In this document: one piece after another, positions 17,719-27,152 of the stretch
How positions within the stretch are numbered: the stretch's first letter is position 1
Layout: every line of letters begins with the position of its first letter
Assembly (NCBI GenBank): GCA_945897885.1
Contig: CAMDGU010000001.1
Span: 62,001 to 126,000 of the forward strand
Length of the DNA: 64,000 nucleotides
Origin: Chitinophaga pinensis
GTDB taxonomy: Bacteria > Bacteroidota > Bacteroidia > NS11-12g > UBA9320
Direction of reading: 5' to 3'
Notes under the pieces: generated by a model
What the model was told of the DNA's origin: nothing
The model's input: only the letters and a program-made list of their open reading frames with translations
The model's database searches: none
Translations under genes and position numbers: made by a program

Positions 17719-18275
17719 GTGAAGAAAATTTGCTTTCTGCTACCATTTATTTTTAGCGTTTTGTTTCTTCAGCTCAAAGCCCCACTATTCCTACCGCTGA
17801 ATAAGGAAATAAAGTTGTTGCTTTAATTGATTTAAATGAACAAGGTCAATTTTTAATTACCCAATAGTATAATTTAGATGTTTTATTCGTCGTTTTTATT
17901 GATAAGAGGTTGAATCTTAAATAGGAGGTAATCTATGTATTTGAAGATGATATTGGTAAAGAAGAAACGAACTTTTTTATTTTCCTTCATAATGAAAGCA
18001 TAATTTTTATTGCCAATCAAAATCGGCAAAATTATTATGGTTAAATTCAGATGGCCACAGGTATTATTACTTACAAACTTCCCATAATTGGAATTTCCGA
18101 ACCTAGACGCGGTGACGTTTTTATTTCAGATAATCAATTAATCCAAGCCAATACCGGAGGGAATATTATGCGATTGCAGAAAATTAAAAATGATCGTTTG
18201 GCTTATATAGCTGAAATTTCAGCAACTTCTGGTTATAAAAACGTAAAGATTATTGAATTTGAGATAATCCGCTAG
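17719..18275 (+). pseudogene. Decayed gene for a small secreted protein of unknown family
   Basis: A GTG start at 17719 opens a convincing signal peptide (MKKICFLLPFIFSVLFL). Near 17766 the frame must shift by one to continue as SAQSPTIPTAE; that frame then runs to 18275 as plausible protein (GNKVVALIDLNEQGQFLITQ, EVIYVFEDDIGKEETNFFIF, MATGIITYKLPIIG, ending KNVKIIEFEIIR) but is broken by four stops, TAA 17802, then TAG, TAG and TAA before 18051. One frameshift plus four nonsense codons mean this is dead. All four stops are TAA or TAG, each one transition away from a Gln codon. The open stretch 18051-18275 is only its last quarter. Not recognised as any family. Confidence 0.75.
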
Positions 18276-18296
18276 TTTTAGTTTACAGTTTAAAAC

Positions 18297-19892
18297 CTAT
18301 TTATGAAATTCCAACTTAAAATCACTTGTTTCATGAAAGATAATATCCGGATTATTGCTTTTTGCCATTTGCAAAACAAACGCTGTTTGAGCTAAAAATA
18401 CCCTGTTACCATCCTTATCGAATACCACATCTTTCAACCTAAAACGACAAAATTCATCAATTTTATTTGAGTCGCCAGTCATCCAGCAGGCTTTAAAAAA
18501 ACTTAAATGATCAAAACGGCAACTGGCATTGTATTCATTCTTTAAACGATATTGTATTACTTCAAATTGGAGTTCACCTACGGTACCAATAATTTTGCGA
18601 TTGCCCGGCTGTTGGGTAAACAATTGGGCTACTCCTTCATCGGTAAGTTGTTCAATACCTTTTTCCAATTGTTTGGTTTTCATCGGGTCGGTATTTATTA
18701 CTTCTTTAAATAATTCAGGGCTAAAACTTGGAATGCCTTTAAACATATAGTTATCTCCTTCAGTTAGTGTATCACCTATTTTAAAATTACCAGTATCGTA
18801 CAATCCCACCACATCACCAGGATAGGCTTCTTCTATCACATTTTTGCTTTGCGCCATAAAATTATAAGGATTGCTAAACTTATATTGTTTATTGAGCCTT
18901 ACATGGTGAAAGAATTTATTACGTTCAAATTTACCAGAACAAACCCTTAAAAAAGCAATTCTATCACGGTGTTTAGGATCAATATTGGCGTGAATTTTAA
19001 AAACAAATCCACTGAATTTTGGGGCATGAGCATCCACCATTCCGGCGGTTGTTTCACGAGGTAGTGGGCTTGGAGCTATTTCTACAAATGTGTCTAACAA
19101 TTCTTTTATTCCGAAATTATTAACCGCCGAACCAAAAAATACAGGAGCCAAATAACCTTCTCGATACAAGGATACGTCAAAGGGTTCAAAAACTTCATTA
19201 ATAAGTTCTACATCATCTTTTAGTTTTTTTGTATCTTTTTCTCCAATCAGAATAGGTAGATTTTCATCATCAAGATTTTCAATTTCTACTATTTCTTCAC
19301 TCAGTTTAGTTTTGTTAGAGGCAAAAAGATTAAGGGAATGATTGTATAAAAGATAAACCCCTTTAAAATCTTTTCCCATATTTATAGGCCAACTTAATGG
19401 TCTTACCGCTATGTTCAATTCTTTTTCTACTTCATCCAACAGGTCAAACGGGTCGCGACCGTCACGGTCCATTTTATTTACAAATACAATTACTGGAGTA
19501 TGCCTCATCCGGCAAACTTCCATTAGTCGCTTAGTTTGTTCCTCCACACCTTTTACACTATCAATAACTAATATAACGCTATCAACAGCGGTAAGGGTTC
19601 TGTAGGTATCTTCGGCAAAATCCTTGTGACCGGGAGTATCAAGAATATTAACAAGATAATTGTTGTATTCAAAGGCCATAACAGAGGTAGCAACCGAAAT
19701 ACCTCTTTGTTTTTCAATCTCCATGAAATCGGAGGTGGCTGTTTTTTTTATTTTATTACTTTTTACGGCACCGGCTACTTGTATGGCACCACCAAATAAT
19801 AATAATTTTTCTGGTAAGGTAGTTTTTCCGGCATCGGGGTGACTAATTAAACCAAAATTACGGCGTTTGTTTATTTCTGAATCTAATGACAT
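18297..19892 (-). CDS. prfC: Peptide chain release factor 3
   Basis: Translational GTPase that ejects RF1/RF2 from the ribosome after peptide release. 531 residues, usual length. G1 loop HPDAGKTT (18-25), switch [11 protein letters not shown]4 [11 protein letters not shown]3-specific [16 protein letters not shown] and domains II-III follow ([27 protein letters not shown]). The residue after the G1 loop is Pro27 (TTLPEKLL) where most family members have Thr (TTLTEKLL); it is outside the nucleotide contacts, so activity is probably retained. ATG 19892 with a TATCTTTG -7 element 17 nt before it. Divergent from the cyclophilin gene. Confidence 0.95.
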   Translation of the reverse strand: MSLDSEINKRRNFGLISHPDAGKTTLPEKLLLFGGAIQVAGAVKSNKIKKTATSDFMEIEKQRGISVATSVMAFEYNNYLVNILDTPGHKDFAEDTYRTLTAVDSVILVIDSVKGVEEQTKRLMEVCRMRHTPVIVFVNKMDRDGRDPFDLLDEVEKELNIAVRPLSWPINMGKDFKGVYLLYNHSLNLFASNKTKLSEEIVEIENLDDENLPILIGEKDTKKLKDDVELINEVFEPFDVSLYREGYLAPVFFGSAVNNFGIKELLDTFVEIAPSPLPRETTAGMVDAHAPKFSGFVFKIHANIDPKHRDRIAFLRVCSGKFERNKFFHHVRLNKQYKFSNPYNFMAQSKNVIEEAYPGDVVGLYDTGNFKIGDTLTEGDNYMFKGIPSFSPELFKEVINTDPMKTKQLEKGIEQLTDEGVAQLFTQQPGNRKIIGTVGELQFEVIQYRLKNEYNASCRFDHLSFFKACWMTGDSNKIDEFCRFRLKDVVFDKDGNRVFLAQTAFVLQMAKSNNPDIIFHETSDFKLEFHK

Positions 19893-19909
19893 TTCTTTGA
19901 AAAGGGCTG

Positions 19910-19917
19910 CAAAGATA
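19910..19917 (-). promoter_or_regulatory. -7 promoter element (TATCTTTG) for prfC
   Basis: TAnnTTTG match, minus strand, 17 nt before the prfC ATG. Confidence 0.55.
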
Positions 19918-19950
19918 AATTTATAGAGGGTGGTTCACAAATCAAAGTCT

Positions 19951-19958
19951 TAATTTTG
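19951..19958 (+). promoter_or_regulatory. -7 promoter element (TAATTTTG) for the cyclophilin gene
   Basis: TAnnTTTG match ending 5 nt before the GTG start at 19964; predicts a leaderless mRNA. Back to back with the prfC promoter. Confidence 0.6.
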
Positions 19959-19963
19959 CAGAT

Positions 19964-20599
19964 GTGAGGAATATCAAAGCACTATTTATACTTTTTACTC
20001 TTCTTTTTGTTTCGTGTTTATCACCAAATCAAAAATTAGTAAAAAATTCAGGCGGTAAAAAGGGAATATTTGCAATTATAACCACTGAAAAAGGCTCAGT
20101 AATTGCAAAACTTGAATATGAAAAAGCTCCATTAACTGTGGCAAATTTCATAGGTTTGGCACAGGGAATAATTCCAAACGACGTTAAAAAATCAGGTGAA
20201 CCATTTTATGATGGACTAAAATTTTATAAGGTTTTTAAAGGATACATGGTAATAACGGGCTGTCCCAAAAATGATGGCACCGGTCATCCCGGATACTGGT
20301 TTATGGATGAGTTTCATCCCGATTTAAAACACGATAGTCCAGGAGTTTTGTCCATGCAAAATAGTGGTGAAAATAAAAATGGGAGTCAGTTTATTATAAC
20401 TCAAAGGGCAAGTATTGTTTTGGATAATAAAAACCCTGTGTTTGGCAAAGTAGTTAGTGGAGTGGATGTGGTAAAAGAAATACAACAAGGTGAAATTATT
20501 AAAAAAATTGAAATAGTTAAAATAGGAAGGAAGGCAATGGCTTTTGATCCATTAAAGGTATTTGCTAAAAATGGCTTTGATAAAATGATTAAAAAATAA
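19964..20599 (+). CDS. Cyclophilin-type peptidyl-prolyl cis-trans isomerase, lipoprotein
   Basis: PPIase assisting folding of exported proteins in the periplasm. 211 residues. Lipoprotein signal with lipobox LFVSC (Cys18). Cyclophilin domain from about residue 36: ITTEKGSVIAKLEYEKAPLTVANFIGLAQG, FYKVFKGYMVITGCPKNDGTG, GVLSMQNSGENKNGSQFIIT (the FxMA/SQFFI region) and NPVFGKVVSGVDVV. Start is GTG 19964; the nearby ATG at 19962 is out of frame and stops at once. Followed after 2 nt by the alpha/beta hydrolase gene and then an oxidoreductase, likely one operon, though no functional link is obvious. Confidence 0.92.
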   Translation: MRNIKALFILFTLLFVSCLSPNQKLVKNSGGKKGIFAIITTEKGSVIAKLEYEKAPLTVANFIGLAQGIIPNDVKKSGEPFYDGLKFYKVFKGYMVITGCPKNDGTGHPGYWFMDEFHPDLKHDSPGVLSMQNSGENKNGSQFIITQRASIVLDNKNPVFGKVVSGVDVVKEIQQGEIIKKIEIVKIGRKAMAFDPLKVFAKNGFDKMIKK

Positions 20600-20601
20600 G
20601 C

Positions 20602-21456
20602 ATGGAGAAAAACGAATTAGTAAAACAAGAGATAACCATCGATGGTAAACACAACCGACCAATAACTTTGGATGTTAACTATTTGGAAAAAGCACAAAAT
20701 CAGCCAATAATAATATTTTGCCACGGATTTAAAGGGTTTAAAGATTGGGGGACATTTAATAAAATGGCAGAAACTTTTGCACGAAACAATTTCTTTTTTG
20801 TTAAATTTAATTTTAGTCATAATGGCACTTCAGCATCCGACTATTCTGATATTCATGATACCGAAGCATTTGGTCATAATAATTTTGAAATAGAAATGGA
20901 TGATGCGGATTGTGTAATAAACTGGCTTGAAAATGAAGATAACCTATACAAAAAGTTTTTTAATGTAAATGATATTAATTTGATTGGCCATAGCAGAGGC
21001 GGTGGTATTGCCATGCTAAAAACTACGGAAGATAGCAGGGTAAAGAAGGTGGCCGCTTGGGCATCATTAAATGACTTTGAAAAATATATGTACTTAAGTG
21101 ACCCTGTGAAATGGAAAGAGGAAGGAGTGAGTTATGTTCAAAATTTAAGAACAGGGGTGTCATTTCCTCTTTATTTTCAGTTTTATGAAAATTTTTACAA
21201 ACATCAAGCCAGGTTTGACATTAAGGAAAATTTAATGAAATTGGATAAACCAATATTATTGTTGCATGGTACAAACGATGAAACTATATCTATTGATGAT
21301 GCACAGTGGATTTATGATAATTTGGATCATACCATATTGGTGAAAATAGAAAATGGGAATCACACTTTTGGGGGATCTCATCCTTGGAATAAAGAAAGTT
21401 TGCCTGAAAACCTTAGTTTTGCAATAGAAGAAACAATTGAGTTTTTTACATTTTAA
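20602..21456 (+). CDS. Alpha/beta hydrolase (dienelactone-hydrolase/esterase-like)
   Basis: Cytoplasmic serine hydrolase, 284 residues, no signal peptide. Oxyanion-side motif FCHGFKGFKDWGTF near residue 36, nucleophile Ser131 in GHSRGGG, Asp in LLLHGTNDETI near 223, and His in ENGNHTFGGSHPW near 254 complete the triad. Closest general type is the YqhA/FrsA-like esterase or dienelactone hydrolase superfamily; the substrate is not predictable. Two nt after the cyclophilin gene and 13 nt before the FAD oxidoreductase gene, so it is probably co-transcribed. Confidence 0.88.
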   Translation: MEKNELVKQEITIDGKHNRPITLDVNYLEKAQNQPIIIFCHGFKGFKDWGTFNKMAETFARNNFFFVKFNFSHNGTSASDYSDIHDTEAFGHNNFEIEMDDADCVINWLENEDNLYKKFFNVNDINLIGHSRGGGIAMLKTTEDSRVKKVAAWASLNDFEKYMYLSDPVKWKEEGVSYVQNLRTGVSFPLYFQFYENFYKHQARFDIKENLMKLDKPILLLHGTNDETISIDDAQWIYDNLDHTILVKIENGNHTFGGSHPWNKESLPENLSFAIEETIEFFTF

Positions 21457-21469
21457 TCATTAAAAATTA

Positions 21470-22783
21470 ATGCCGGATTATAGTCATAAAATAGTAATTG
21501 CAGGTGCAGGTGTGGCAGGGCTTTCAGCAGGGGTATACTTAAAGCGACATGGTTACGAAAACATAACCTTTATTGAGTCGTCGGACAGGGTGGGGGGTAG
21601 AATGAAAACGGATGTTATTGATGGTTTTACCTTAGATAGAGGTTTTCATGTGTTTTTTACAGCCTATCCTTATGCACAAGATTTACTCGACTTTAATGCG
21701 CTTGATTTAAAAAATTATGATTCAGGGGCTATTATTTTTAAGGAAGGTAAAATTCAGAAAATGAAAGACCCTTTTCATCATCCACTTGCTACTCTAAAGG
21801 TCATTTTTAGTAGTATTGGTAATTGGGCCGATAAAATGAATTTGGTGAAAAGGAGAACAGAGGTAATGCAGTTGACAGAGAACCAAATTTTTGAGAAGTT
21901 TGAGGTAAAAACAGCAAGTATTCTCAAAAAAAAGAAATTCACCGGCCATATGATTCGAAATTTTTTTCAACCTTTATTTTCCGGAATTTTCTTAGAAAAC
22001 GACTTAACTACCTCGCGCCGTGTTTTTGATTATACCTTTAAAATGATGATGGAAGGAAGAACAGCTATCCCTTCAAAAGGTATTGAAACAATTCCAAAGC
22101 AATTGGCAGATAATTTTGATAAAGAAAGTTTTATTTTTAATAAGGGTGCCGAAAGTTTTGAGAATAACAAGGTTTTACTTAGTTCAGGAGAAACCATTGA
22201 TGCCGATATATTTGTTGTAGCTACAGATAATAATTCACTTTTTCATAAGATTAAAAAAGATCCTGTTTTGAAAAATTATAGAAGTACCACCTGTTTATAT
22301 TTTTCTGCCGATGCAAAACCATTTAATGAACCAATGGTTTGTGTGAATGCCTCAGATCCCAAGCTAGTAAATAATATTGTGGTATTAACCAATGTTTATA
22401 AAGGATTTGCTCCAACTGGAAAAGAATTGATTGCCGTTTCAATAAATGGACTTGCAAAGGCCAATGATATTGAATTGGAATCAGAGGTGAAGATTGAATT
22501 AGGAAAAACATTTGGGAAAAGGGTACTTGATTGGAAATTATTAAAGATTTATAGAATTGATTATGCACTTCCTAATCAGGACTATGTTTTGGGTAAACGC
22601 CAGGTTCACGAAATTAGATTAGGTAATTCAACTTATGCTTGCGGTGATCATTTACTTTATGGATCTATGAATGCGGCTATGAAAACTGGAAAAATGGTAG
22701 CGGAGGTTATTCATAAGGATTTTAATCGTGGTCATAAAATAGCTCAAAAACAAAGATATGATAGCCTCTTTGATGAGGATTAA
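21470..22783 (+). CDS. FAD-dependent amine oxidase/phytoene-desaturase-like oxidoreductase
   Basis: 437 residues. Rossmann dinucleotide-binding fold at the N-terminus: IVIAGAGVAGLSAGVYLKRH (8-27), acidic end of beta-2 (IESS) and the DRVGGRMKTD motif that marks the amine oxidase/protoporphyrinogen oxidase/phytoene desaturase family. C-terminal FAD contact YACGDHLLYGSMNAAMKTGK is present. It acts in the cytoplasm or on the membrane face; substrates could be a carotenoid, amine or porphyrin-like compound, but no neighbouring carotenoid gene supports a choice. Last gene of the probable 19964-22783 operon. Confidence 0.88.
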   Translation: MPDYSHKIVIAGAGVAGLSAGVYLKRHGYENITFIESSDRVGGRMKTDVIDGFTLDRGFHVFFTAYPYAQDLLDFNALDLKNYDSGAIIFKEGKIQKMKDPFHHPLATLKVIFSSIGNWADKMNLVKRRTEVMQLTENQIFEKFEVKTASILKKKKFTGHMIRNFFQPLFSGIFLENDLTTSRRVFDYTFKMMMEGRTAIPSKGIETIPKQLADNFDKESFIFNKGAESFENNKVLLSSGETIDADIFVVATDNNSLFHKIKKDPVLKNYRSTTCLYFSADAKPFNEPMVCVNASDPKLVNNIVVLTNVYKGFAPTGKELIAVSINGLAKANDIELESEVKIELGKTFGKRVLDWKLLKIYRIDYALPNQDYVLGKRQVHEIRLGNSTYACGDHLLYGSMNAAMKTGKMVAEVIHKDFNRGHKIAQKQRYDSLFDED

Positions 22784-22841
22784 GTAAATGTTTTTTTCTT
22801 TTCAAATAGATTTTCTTAAATCAAAGGTTTAAGAAACAATT

Positions 22842-22871
22842 TTTGTAAATGGTAAAAAAAATGTAGGTTTG
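22842..22871 (+). promoter_or_regulatory. Promoter with both -33 (TTTG) and -7 (TAGGTTTG) elements
   Basis: TTTG at 22842-22845, 18 nt, then TAGGTTTG at 22864-22871: both halves of the Bacteroidetes primary-sigma consensus. ATG of the next gene is 14 nt further. Confidence 0.65.
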
Positions 22872-22885
22872 GGTGAAATTTAAAT

Positions 22886-25800
22886 ATGCACTTTCGTTTT
22901 CTGCTTGCATTATTGGTGTTTCCCTTTTTAGGGTTAGCTCAATCTGTTACTATTGGATCAGGTTCTTTTGGTGGATCTAATGTATATGGTCCAATGTTTT
23001 CTACTAATAGCATTGATACAGCTTTTAGTAGGCAAGCATATATTTATCCTTCTTCTGTTCTATCTGGCCTTCTGCATGGGGATAGTATAAGCAGCATGGA
23101 GTTTTATGCTCAAGCCGATTTGCCAATGACAGGGAACCCAAATTTAAAAATTTACCTTAAAATGGTAAAGATTGATACGTTTCCTGCAGGTAGTATTAAT
23201 TGGACTAATGAATCAAAATCCAGTGGAATGGTATTAGTTTACGATGCCAACCCTATCGCAATAATGGATGGCAATTCGGGTTATAAGAATTTTATTTTTA
23301 ATTTAAATAAATTTAGGTTTGATACCTCAGGAGGCAAAAAAAATTTAGAAATTCTTTTTGCTTACAATCAAACAGCAAGACAACAGTCAGGAACTTTTTG
23401 GCTTTATGAAAGTAATTTTACTGTATCTGTCTTTAAAAGTAGAAATGAAGGTAAAATATCATATGGCAGTGGCCCTGCACCCGACACTACTCGAAGTTCA
23501 GATGTTAGAAAGCCACATCTTAGAATTAATTTTCCAAGATATCAAAATAATCTCGGCGTTTTAATAAGTTATTGCTTAGGTAAGGTTCCTCTTTTGGCAG
23601 GAGTTAATGATTCGATAAAAGTAATTATTGGGAATCGTGGCAAGGGGGAAGTAAAAAACGCTAAATTATACCTCGATATTTCAGGTGCTAATAGTCATAG
23701 GGATAGTATTGTTGTTGGAAGTTTAAAACCTTGGGAAGATAAATTGTATGGTTTTGGAACCTATAAGCCTGACTCAGCAGGAACTGATGATATTATTATT
23801 TCACTTAGCAGGGATAATGATAACAGTAATAATTTTGATAGCTTAAAGCGAGAAATTAATTATAATATTTTTTCACATGCCGATCCATTCAAAAGCAATG
23901 CCGGAGGAATAGGTTTTAATGGGAGCACTGGTGATTTTGTTGCCAAATTTTTTAGTGACACTGGTGTTTACATTAATCAAGTTTCTGTTGATTTTAGTTC
24001 AGCCGGCAGAGGATTTAGAGTTGGAATTTGGGATGATGATGCAAGTGGTGGCTTTCCTAGTAAAGTATTATTTATGTCAGATTCACTTACCTCTAAGGGA
24101 GGTACTTACATTTTACCGGTTATACCAAGAGTAAAAGTTAGTGGTGGTTTTTTTGTCGGAATCAGACAAAATACAAATAACAATGTGGCATTTTCTTTTC
24201 AGGATGAGGATCCAATAAGGCCGGGTGCATTTTATTTTACGGCACCAATGGGCAATACTTCTTGGATTCCATTTAGCCCCGGGTTTCCTTACAAGTTTAA
24301 TATCCAGCCTCGTATTCAGGTAGCTAATGATGTAGCCCCAATTGCATTAATATACCCGTCTTCAAATCAAGACATTGACTATAGTATTAAGGATTCACTG
24401 GGGCCAAGAGCAACGGTTGTTAATTATGGATTTAACAATCAAACTACTCCTTTTGAAGTGGAATGTGTGATAAAAAATGCTGCAGGAACAACAGAATATA
24501 CCAGTACTAAAAAGATTACGCTTAATGCCGGACAGTCAAAAACTGTTTATTTTGATACTACCTATAGGTTATATAATTTAGGAGATCATAGAATTTCAGT
24601 AACTACCAAATTGGCCAATGATAAAGTTGTAGATAATAATTTTTTGGAACAACAATTTAAAATTTCGGTAAAACATGATATTGGTGCTGATTTTATGTAT
24701 TCGCCTGATGAAGGAACTACATTTGAATATAAACGAGATACAATATTACCTACTGTAAGGATTGTAAACTATGGCACTGTTTCCAAAAATAATTTTAGAG
24801 TTACCTTTAGTATAAAAAATGATACGTCCATTATTCATTCAGAAACAATTACTAAATCATTAGCAGCGGGCAAACAAGAAATAATATCCTTTAAAAAATA
24901 TTTGCCAATAACAGTGGGTGACTATTTAGCTGAATGTTTCACCACATTAAAAGATAGTATTCCTTTTAACGATACGATAAGACACAATGTAACCTTTCAA
25001 AAATCGAATGATGTTTCTCCTAAGAAAATTGACATCCCTTTACCAACAAGCATTTATACCATGGGTGGTTTTTTCTTTCCAAAATTAGTGGTTAAAAACT
25101 ATGGACATAAAACACAGGATACCGCATTTAAAGTAGAGTTAAGTGTATATGGTACTCAAGGCCAGCTGATTTTTTATGATTCTCTCTATACTCAATTGGG
25201 TGGTTATTCAGAAACTCAGGTAACTTTTAAAAGATGCAATATTCCAATGACCTTTGGTAAGTATAAAATATTTTACAGAACGGCCTTAAGTGGAGATCAG
25301 GAAACGAGTAATGATACTTTATCAGGTTATTTTACTGTAATTCCTAATCGCGACATTGGAGTTTCTCAAATATTAGTTCCTGCAATGGATAGTATAATTT
25401 CTATAGAGTCACTGCCATTTAAACCAATAATAAGAATAAAAAACTTTGGTTCACTTACTTTATCGTCAGCAGGCCCAACGATACTAAAAATATACAAAGG
25501 GTTAAACTTAGTTTATTATGATTCAGCTTTCACGGGTGGTAACTTGTCATATAATTCTAGTTTTAATATTGCATTTAACAAAAGTTTCACTAATACTCAA
25601 CTTGGAGATTACACATTGCTGGCTTACACAAAACTTACTGGAGATTTAGTATCTGCAAATGATACATTTAAAACCAGTAGATTTAGAATTACGCGTAATT
25701 ATGATTTAGCATTAGATACCATAAGTAATTTTAGTAACGGTCATATCTTTGTGTATGAAAAAAGTTATTTCATGCCACAAATACTTGTAAAAAACTTTGG

Positions 25801-26650
25801 TTCAAAGTCATATCCTGGCCTGTATTCGGTAAGATTAGATTTATTTAAAAACGACACAATTTTTAAAACTATAACACGAATTTTTGATTCACTGCCAAAA
25901 TCAGCCACAAACTCTTGGTTTCAGGACAGTCTAATAAATTTAAGACAAGTTGGTAAATTTAGGTTATGTGCAAAAATTACTGGTGCCTTGGACCAAAGAA
26001 ATAGTAATGATAGTTTTTGTTGGAACTTTAGCATTATCAAACCAAATGATTTGGCATTAGATAGTATTATGTTTCCAGATAAATCAAATCAGTGTTACAA
26101 TAACATAAAATACCAGCCAAAGATTAAGGCAACCAATAATGGTAGTATGGCAATTGTAAATACCTCAATTCAATTTCGGATTTATCAAACTACAAATATA
26201 ATTTGGGAAAGTACCAGATTCGTTGATTTAGCGCCTTCTGAATCTAAATGGATAAAGTTTGACAGTTCTCTCAGTTTTGATTTCACAGGAACGGCATGGG
26301 CCAGAGCGGTAGGAGAATTATCAGATGATAATGAAAAAGATAATGATACAGTTATTAGAGATTTTAAGGTGGCTTTTGTATCTGGAATAAAAGACATGAA
26401 CAGGCATTCCATTGTTGCTTACCCAAATCCAACATCTGAAAAATTAATTATTGATTTGACTTATAATGTATTTCAAAAAGTTACTATTTTTACTACTTCA
26501 GGACAAAAGGTTTATGAAAAAGAATTTAAACCGACTGAAAGAAAAATTGAATTGGATTTGAAAAGTGATTTAGGTCTTAAAGGGGGAGTATATTACTTAA
26601 GACTGCAAAATTCCTATACAAGTCATTTGATAAAACTTATACTATACTAA
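22886..26650 (+). CDS. Large secreted protein with tandem CARDB/Ig-like repeats and T9SS sorting domain
   Basis: 1254 residues. Signal peptide to about residue 18 (FLGLAQS). An N-terminal beta-rich region (about 20-220) is followed by at least six CARDB-like units of about 110 residues, recognisable by openings such as DVAPIAL, DIGADFM, DVSPKKI, DIGVSQI, DLALDTI and DLALDSI and by a mid-unit VVNYG / VKNFG signature. The last 85 residues are a type A T9SS sorting domain: YPNPTSEKLIIDL, SGQKVYEKEF, GGVYYLRL, ending KLILY. It is therefore exported across the outer membrane and probably cell-surface attached or released. Role unknown; such repeats serve as spacers or adhesion modules. Its own strong promoter is just upstream. 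Confidence 0.9.
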   Translation: MHFRFLLALLVFPFLGLAQSVTIGSGSFGGSNVYGPMFSTNSIDTAFSRQAYIYPSSVLSGLLHGDSISSMEFYAQADLPMTGNPNLKIYLKMVKIDTFPAGSINWTNESKSSGMVLVYDANPIAIMDGNSGYKNFIFNLNKFRFDTSGGKKNLEILFAYNQTARQQSGTFWLYESNFTVSVFKSRNEGKISYGSGPAPDTTRSSDVRKPHLRINFPRYQNNLGVLISYCLGKVPLLAGVNDSIKVIIGNRGKGEVKNAKLYLDISGANSHRDSIVVGSLKPWEDKLYGFGTYKPDSAGTDDIIISLSRDNDNSNNFDSLKREINYNIFSHADPFKSNAGGIGFNGSTGDFVAKFFSDTGVYINQVSVDFSSAGRGFRVGIWDDDASGGFPSKVLFMSDSLTSKGGTYILPVIPRVKVSGGFFVGIRQNTNNNVAFSFQDEDPIRPGAFYFTAPMGNTSWIPFSPGFPYKFNIQPRIQVANDVAPIALIYPSSNQDIDYSIKDSLGPRATVVNYGFNNQTTPFEVECVIKNAAGTTEYTSTKKITLNAGQSKTVYFDTTYRLYNLGDHRISVTTKLANDKVVDNNFLEQQFKISVKHDIGADFMYSPDEGTTFEYKRDTILPTVRIVNYGTVSKNNFRVTFSIKNDTSIIHSETITKSLAAGKQEIISFKKYLPITVGDYLAECFTTLKDSIPFNDTIRHNVTFQKSNDVSPKKIDIPLPTSIYTMGGFFFPKLVVKNYGHKTQDTAFKVELSVYGTQGQLIFYDSLYTQLGGYSETQVTFKRCNIPMTFGKYKIFYRTALSGDQETSNDTLSGYFTVIPNRDIGVSQILVPAMDSIISIESLPFKPIIRIKNFGSLTLSSAGPTILKIYKGLNLVYYDSAFTGGNLSYNSSFNIAFNKSFTNTQLGDYTLLAYTKLTGDLVSANDTFKTSRFRITRNYDLALDTISNFSNGHIFVYEKSYFMPQILVKNFGSKSYPGLYSVRLDLFKNDTIFKTITRIFDSLPKSATNSWFQDSLINLRQVGKFRLCAKITGALDQRNSNDSFCWNFSIIKPNDLALDSIMFPDKSNQCYNNIKYQPKIKATNNGSMAIVNTSIQFRIYQTTNIIWESTRFVDLAPSESKWIKFDSSLSFDFTGTAWARAVGELSDDNEKDNDTVIRDFKVAFVSGIKDMNRHSIVAYPNPTSEKLIIDLTYNVFQKVTIFTTSGQKVYEKEFKPTERKIELDLKSDLGLKGGVYYLRLQNSYTSHLIKLILY

Positions 26651-26730
26651 TACAAAACCTTTAAAAAGGACATTATCCCATAAAGTGTTTAAATTATTTT
26701 TTTTATTCTAATCTATTTATTCATATTTTT

Positions 26731-27120
26731 TTGTGCAACAAATCTGAAATAAAAGAAGTGGTGCACACTAATTGTGATGGATTAATTACTGACACAATAG
26801 GAAAATTAGATAGTGCCGTAATTTTTGTGCCGAACGCATTTACTCCAAATGCGGATGGACTAAACGATGTCTTTGGTCCTGTAACGGATAACATATCATC
26901 CTTTGTTCTTACAATTTTTGATAAAAAAAATAACATTATTTTTTTATCAGACAGCTTAAATACGAATTGGATTCCTTTAGCAACTGCTAATTCAACTCAA
27001 AAATTTTACTACAAAATACAAGCTAAAACCAGATTTAATAACAATATTGGAATTTGCGGGGAAGTACAAGATGACCTGCATGCCAAAAGACCTTTCAAAA
27101 TATGGCCTGAGATTCGCTGA
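26731..27120 (+). CDS. Stand-alone T9SS type B (CHU_C / gliding-motility-associated) C-terminal domain
   Basis: 129 residues. The core FVPNAFTPNADGLNDVFGP ... FVLTIFDKKNNIIFLSDS is the CHU_C sorting domain normally found only at the end of very large T9SS cargo such as SprB-like adhesins. Here it is nearly the whole protein. TTG 26731 is the only standard start; in-frame sequence reaches back to a stop at 26692 and reads IFYSNLFIHIFLCNKSE, which could be a lipoprotein signal starting at an ATT codon. So it is either a small lipoprotein carrying a sorting domain, or the surviving tail of a deleted giant gene. It follows the CARDB gene by 80 nt. Confidence 0.7.
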   Translation: MCNKSEIKEVVHTNCDGLITDTIGKLDSAVIFVPNAFTPNADGLNDVFGPVTDNISSFVLTIFDKKNNIIFLSDSLNTNWIPLATANSTQKFYYKIQAKTRFNNNIGICGEVQDDLHAKRPFKIWPEIR

Positions 27121-27152
27121 TCAAATAGATCCTCATATGGGGTTCATTCACC

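Noticed and set aside
18051..18275. 74-codon frame as a stand-alone gene
   Set aside because: In-frame protein-like sequence continues upstream through stops to a signal peptide; it is the tail of a pseudogene.
17719..18275. Reassigned stop codons (TAA/TAG read as Gln)
   Set aside because: Neighbouring genes end with TAA and TAG, and a frameshift is also present; decay is simpler.
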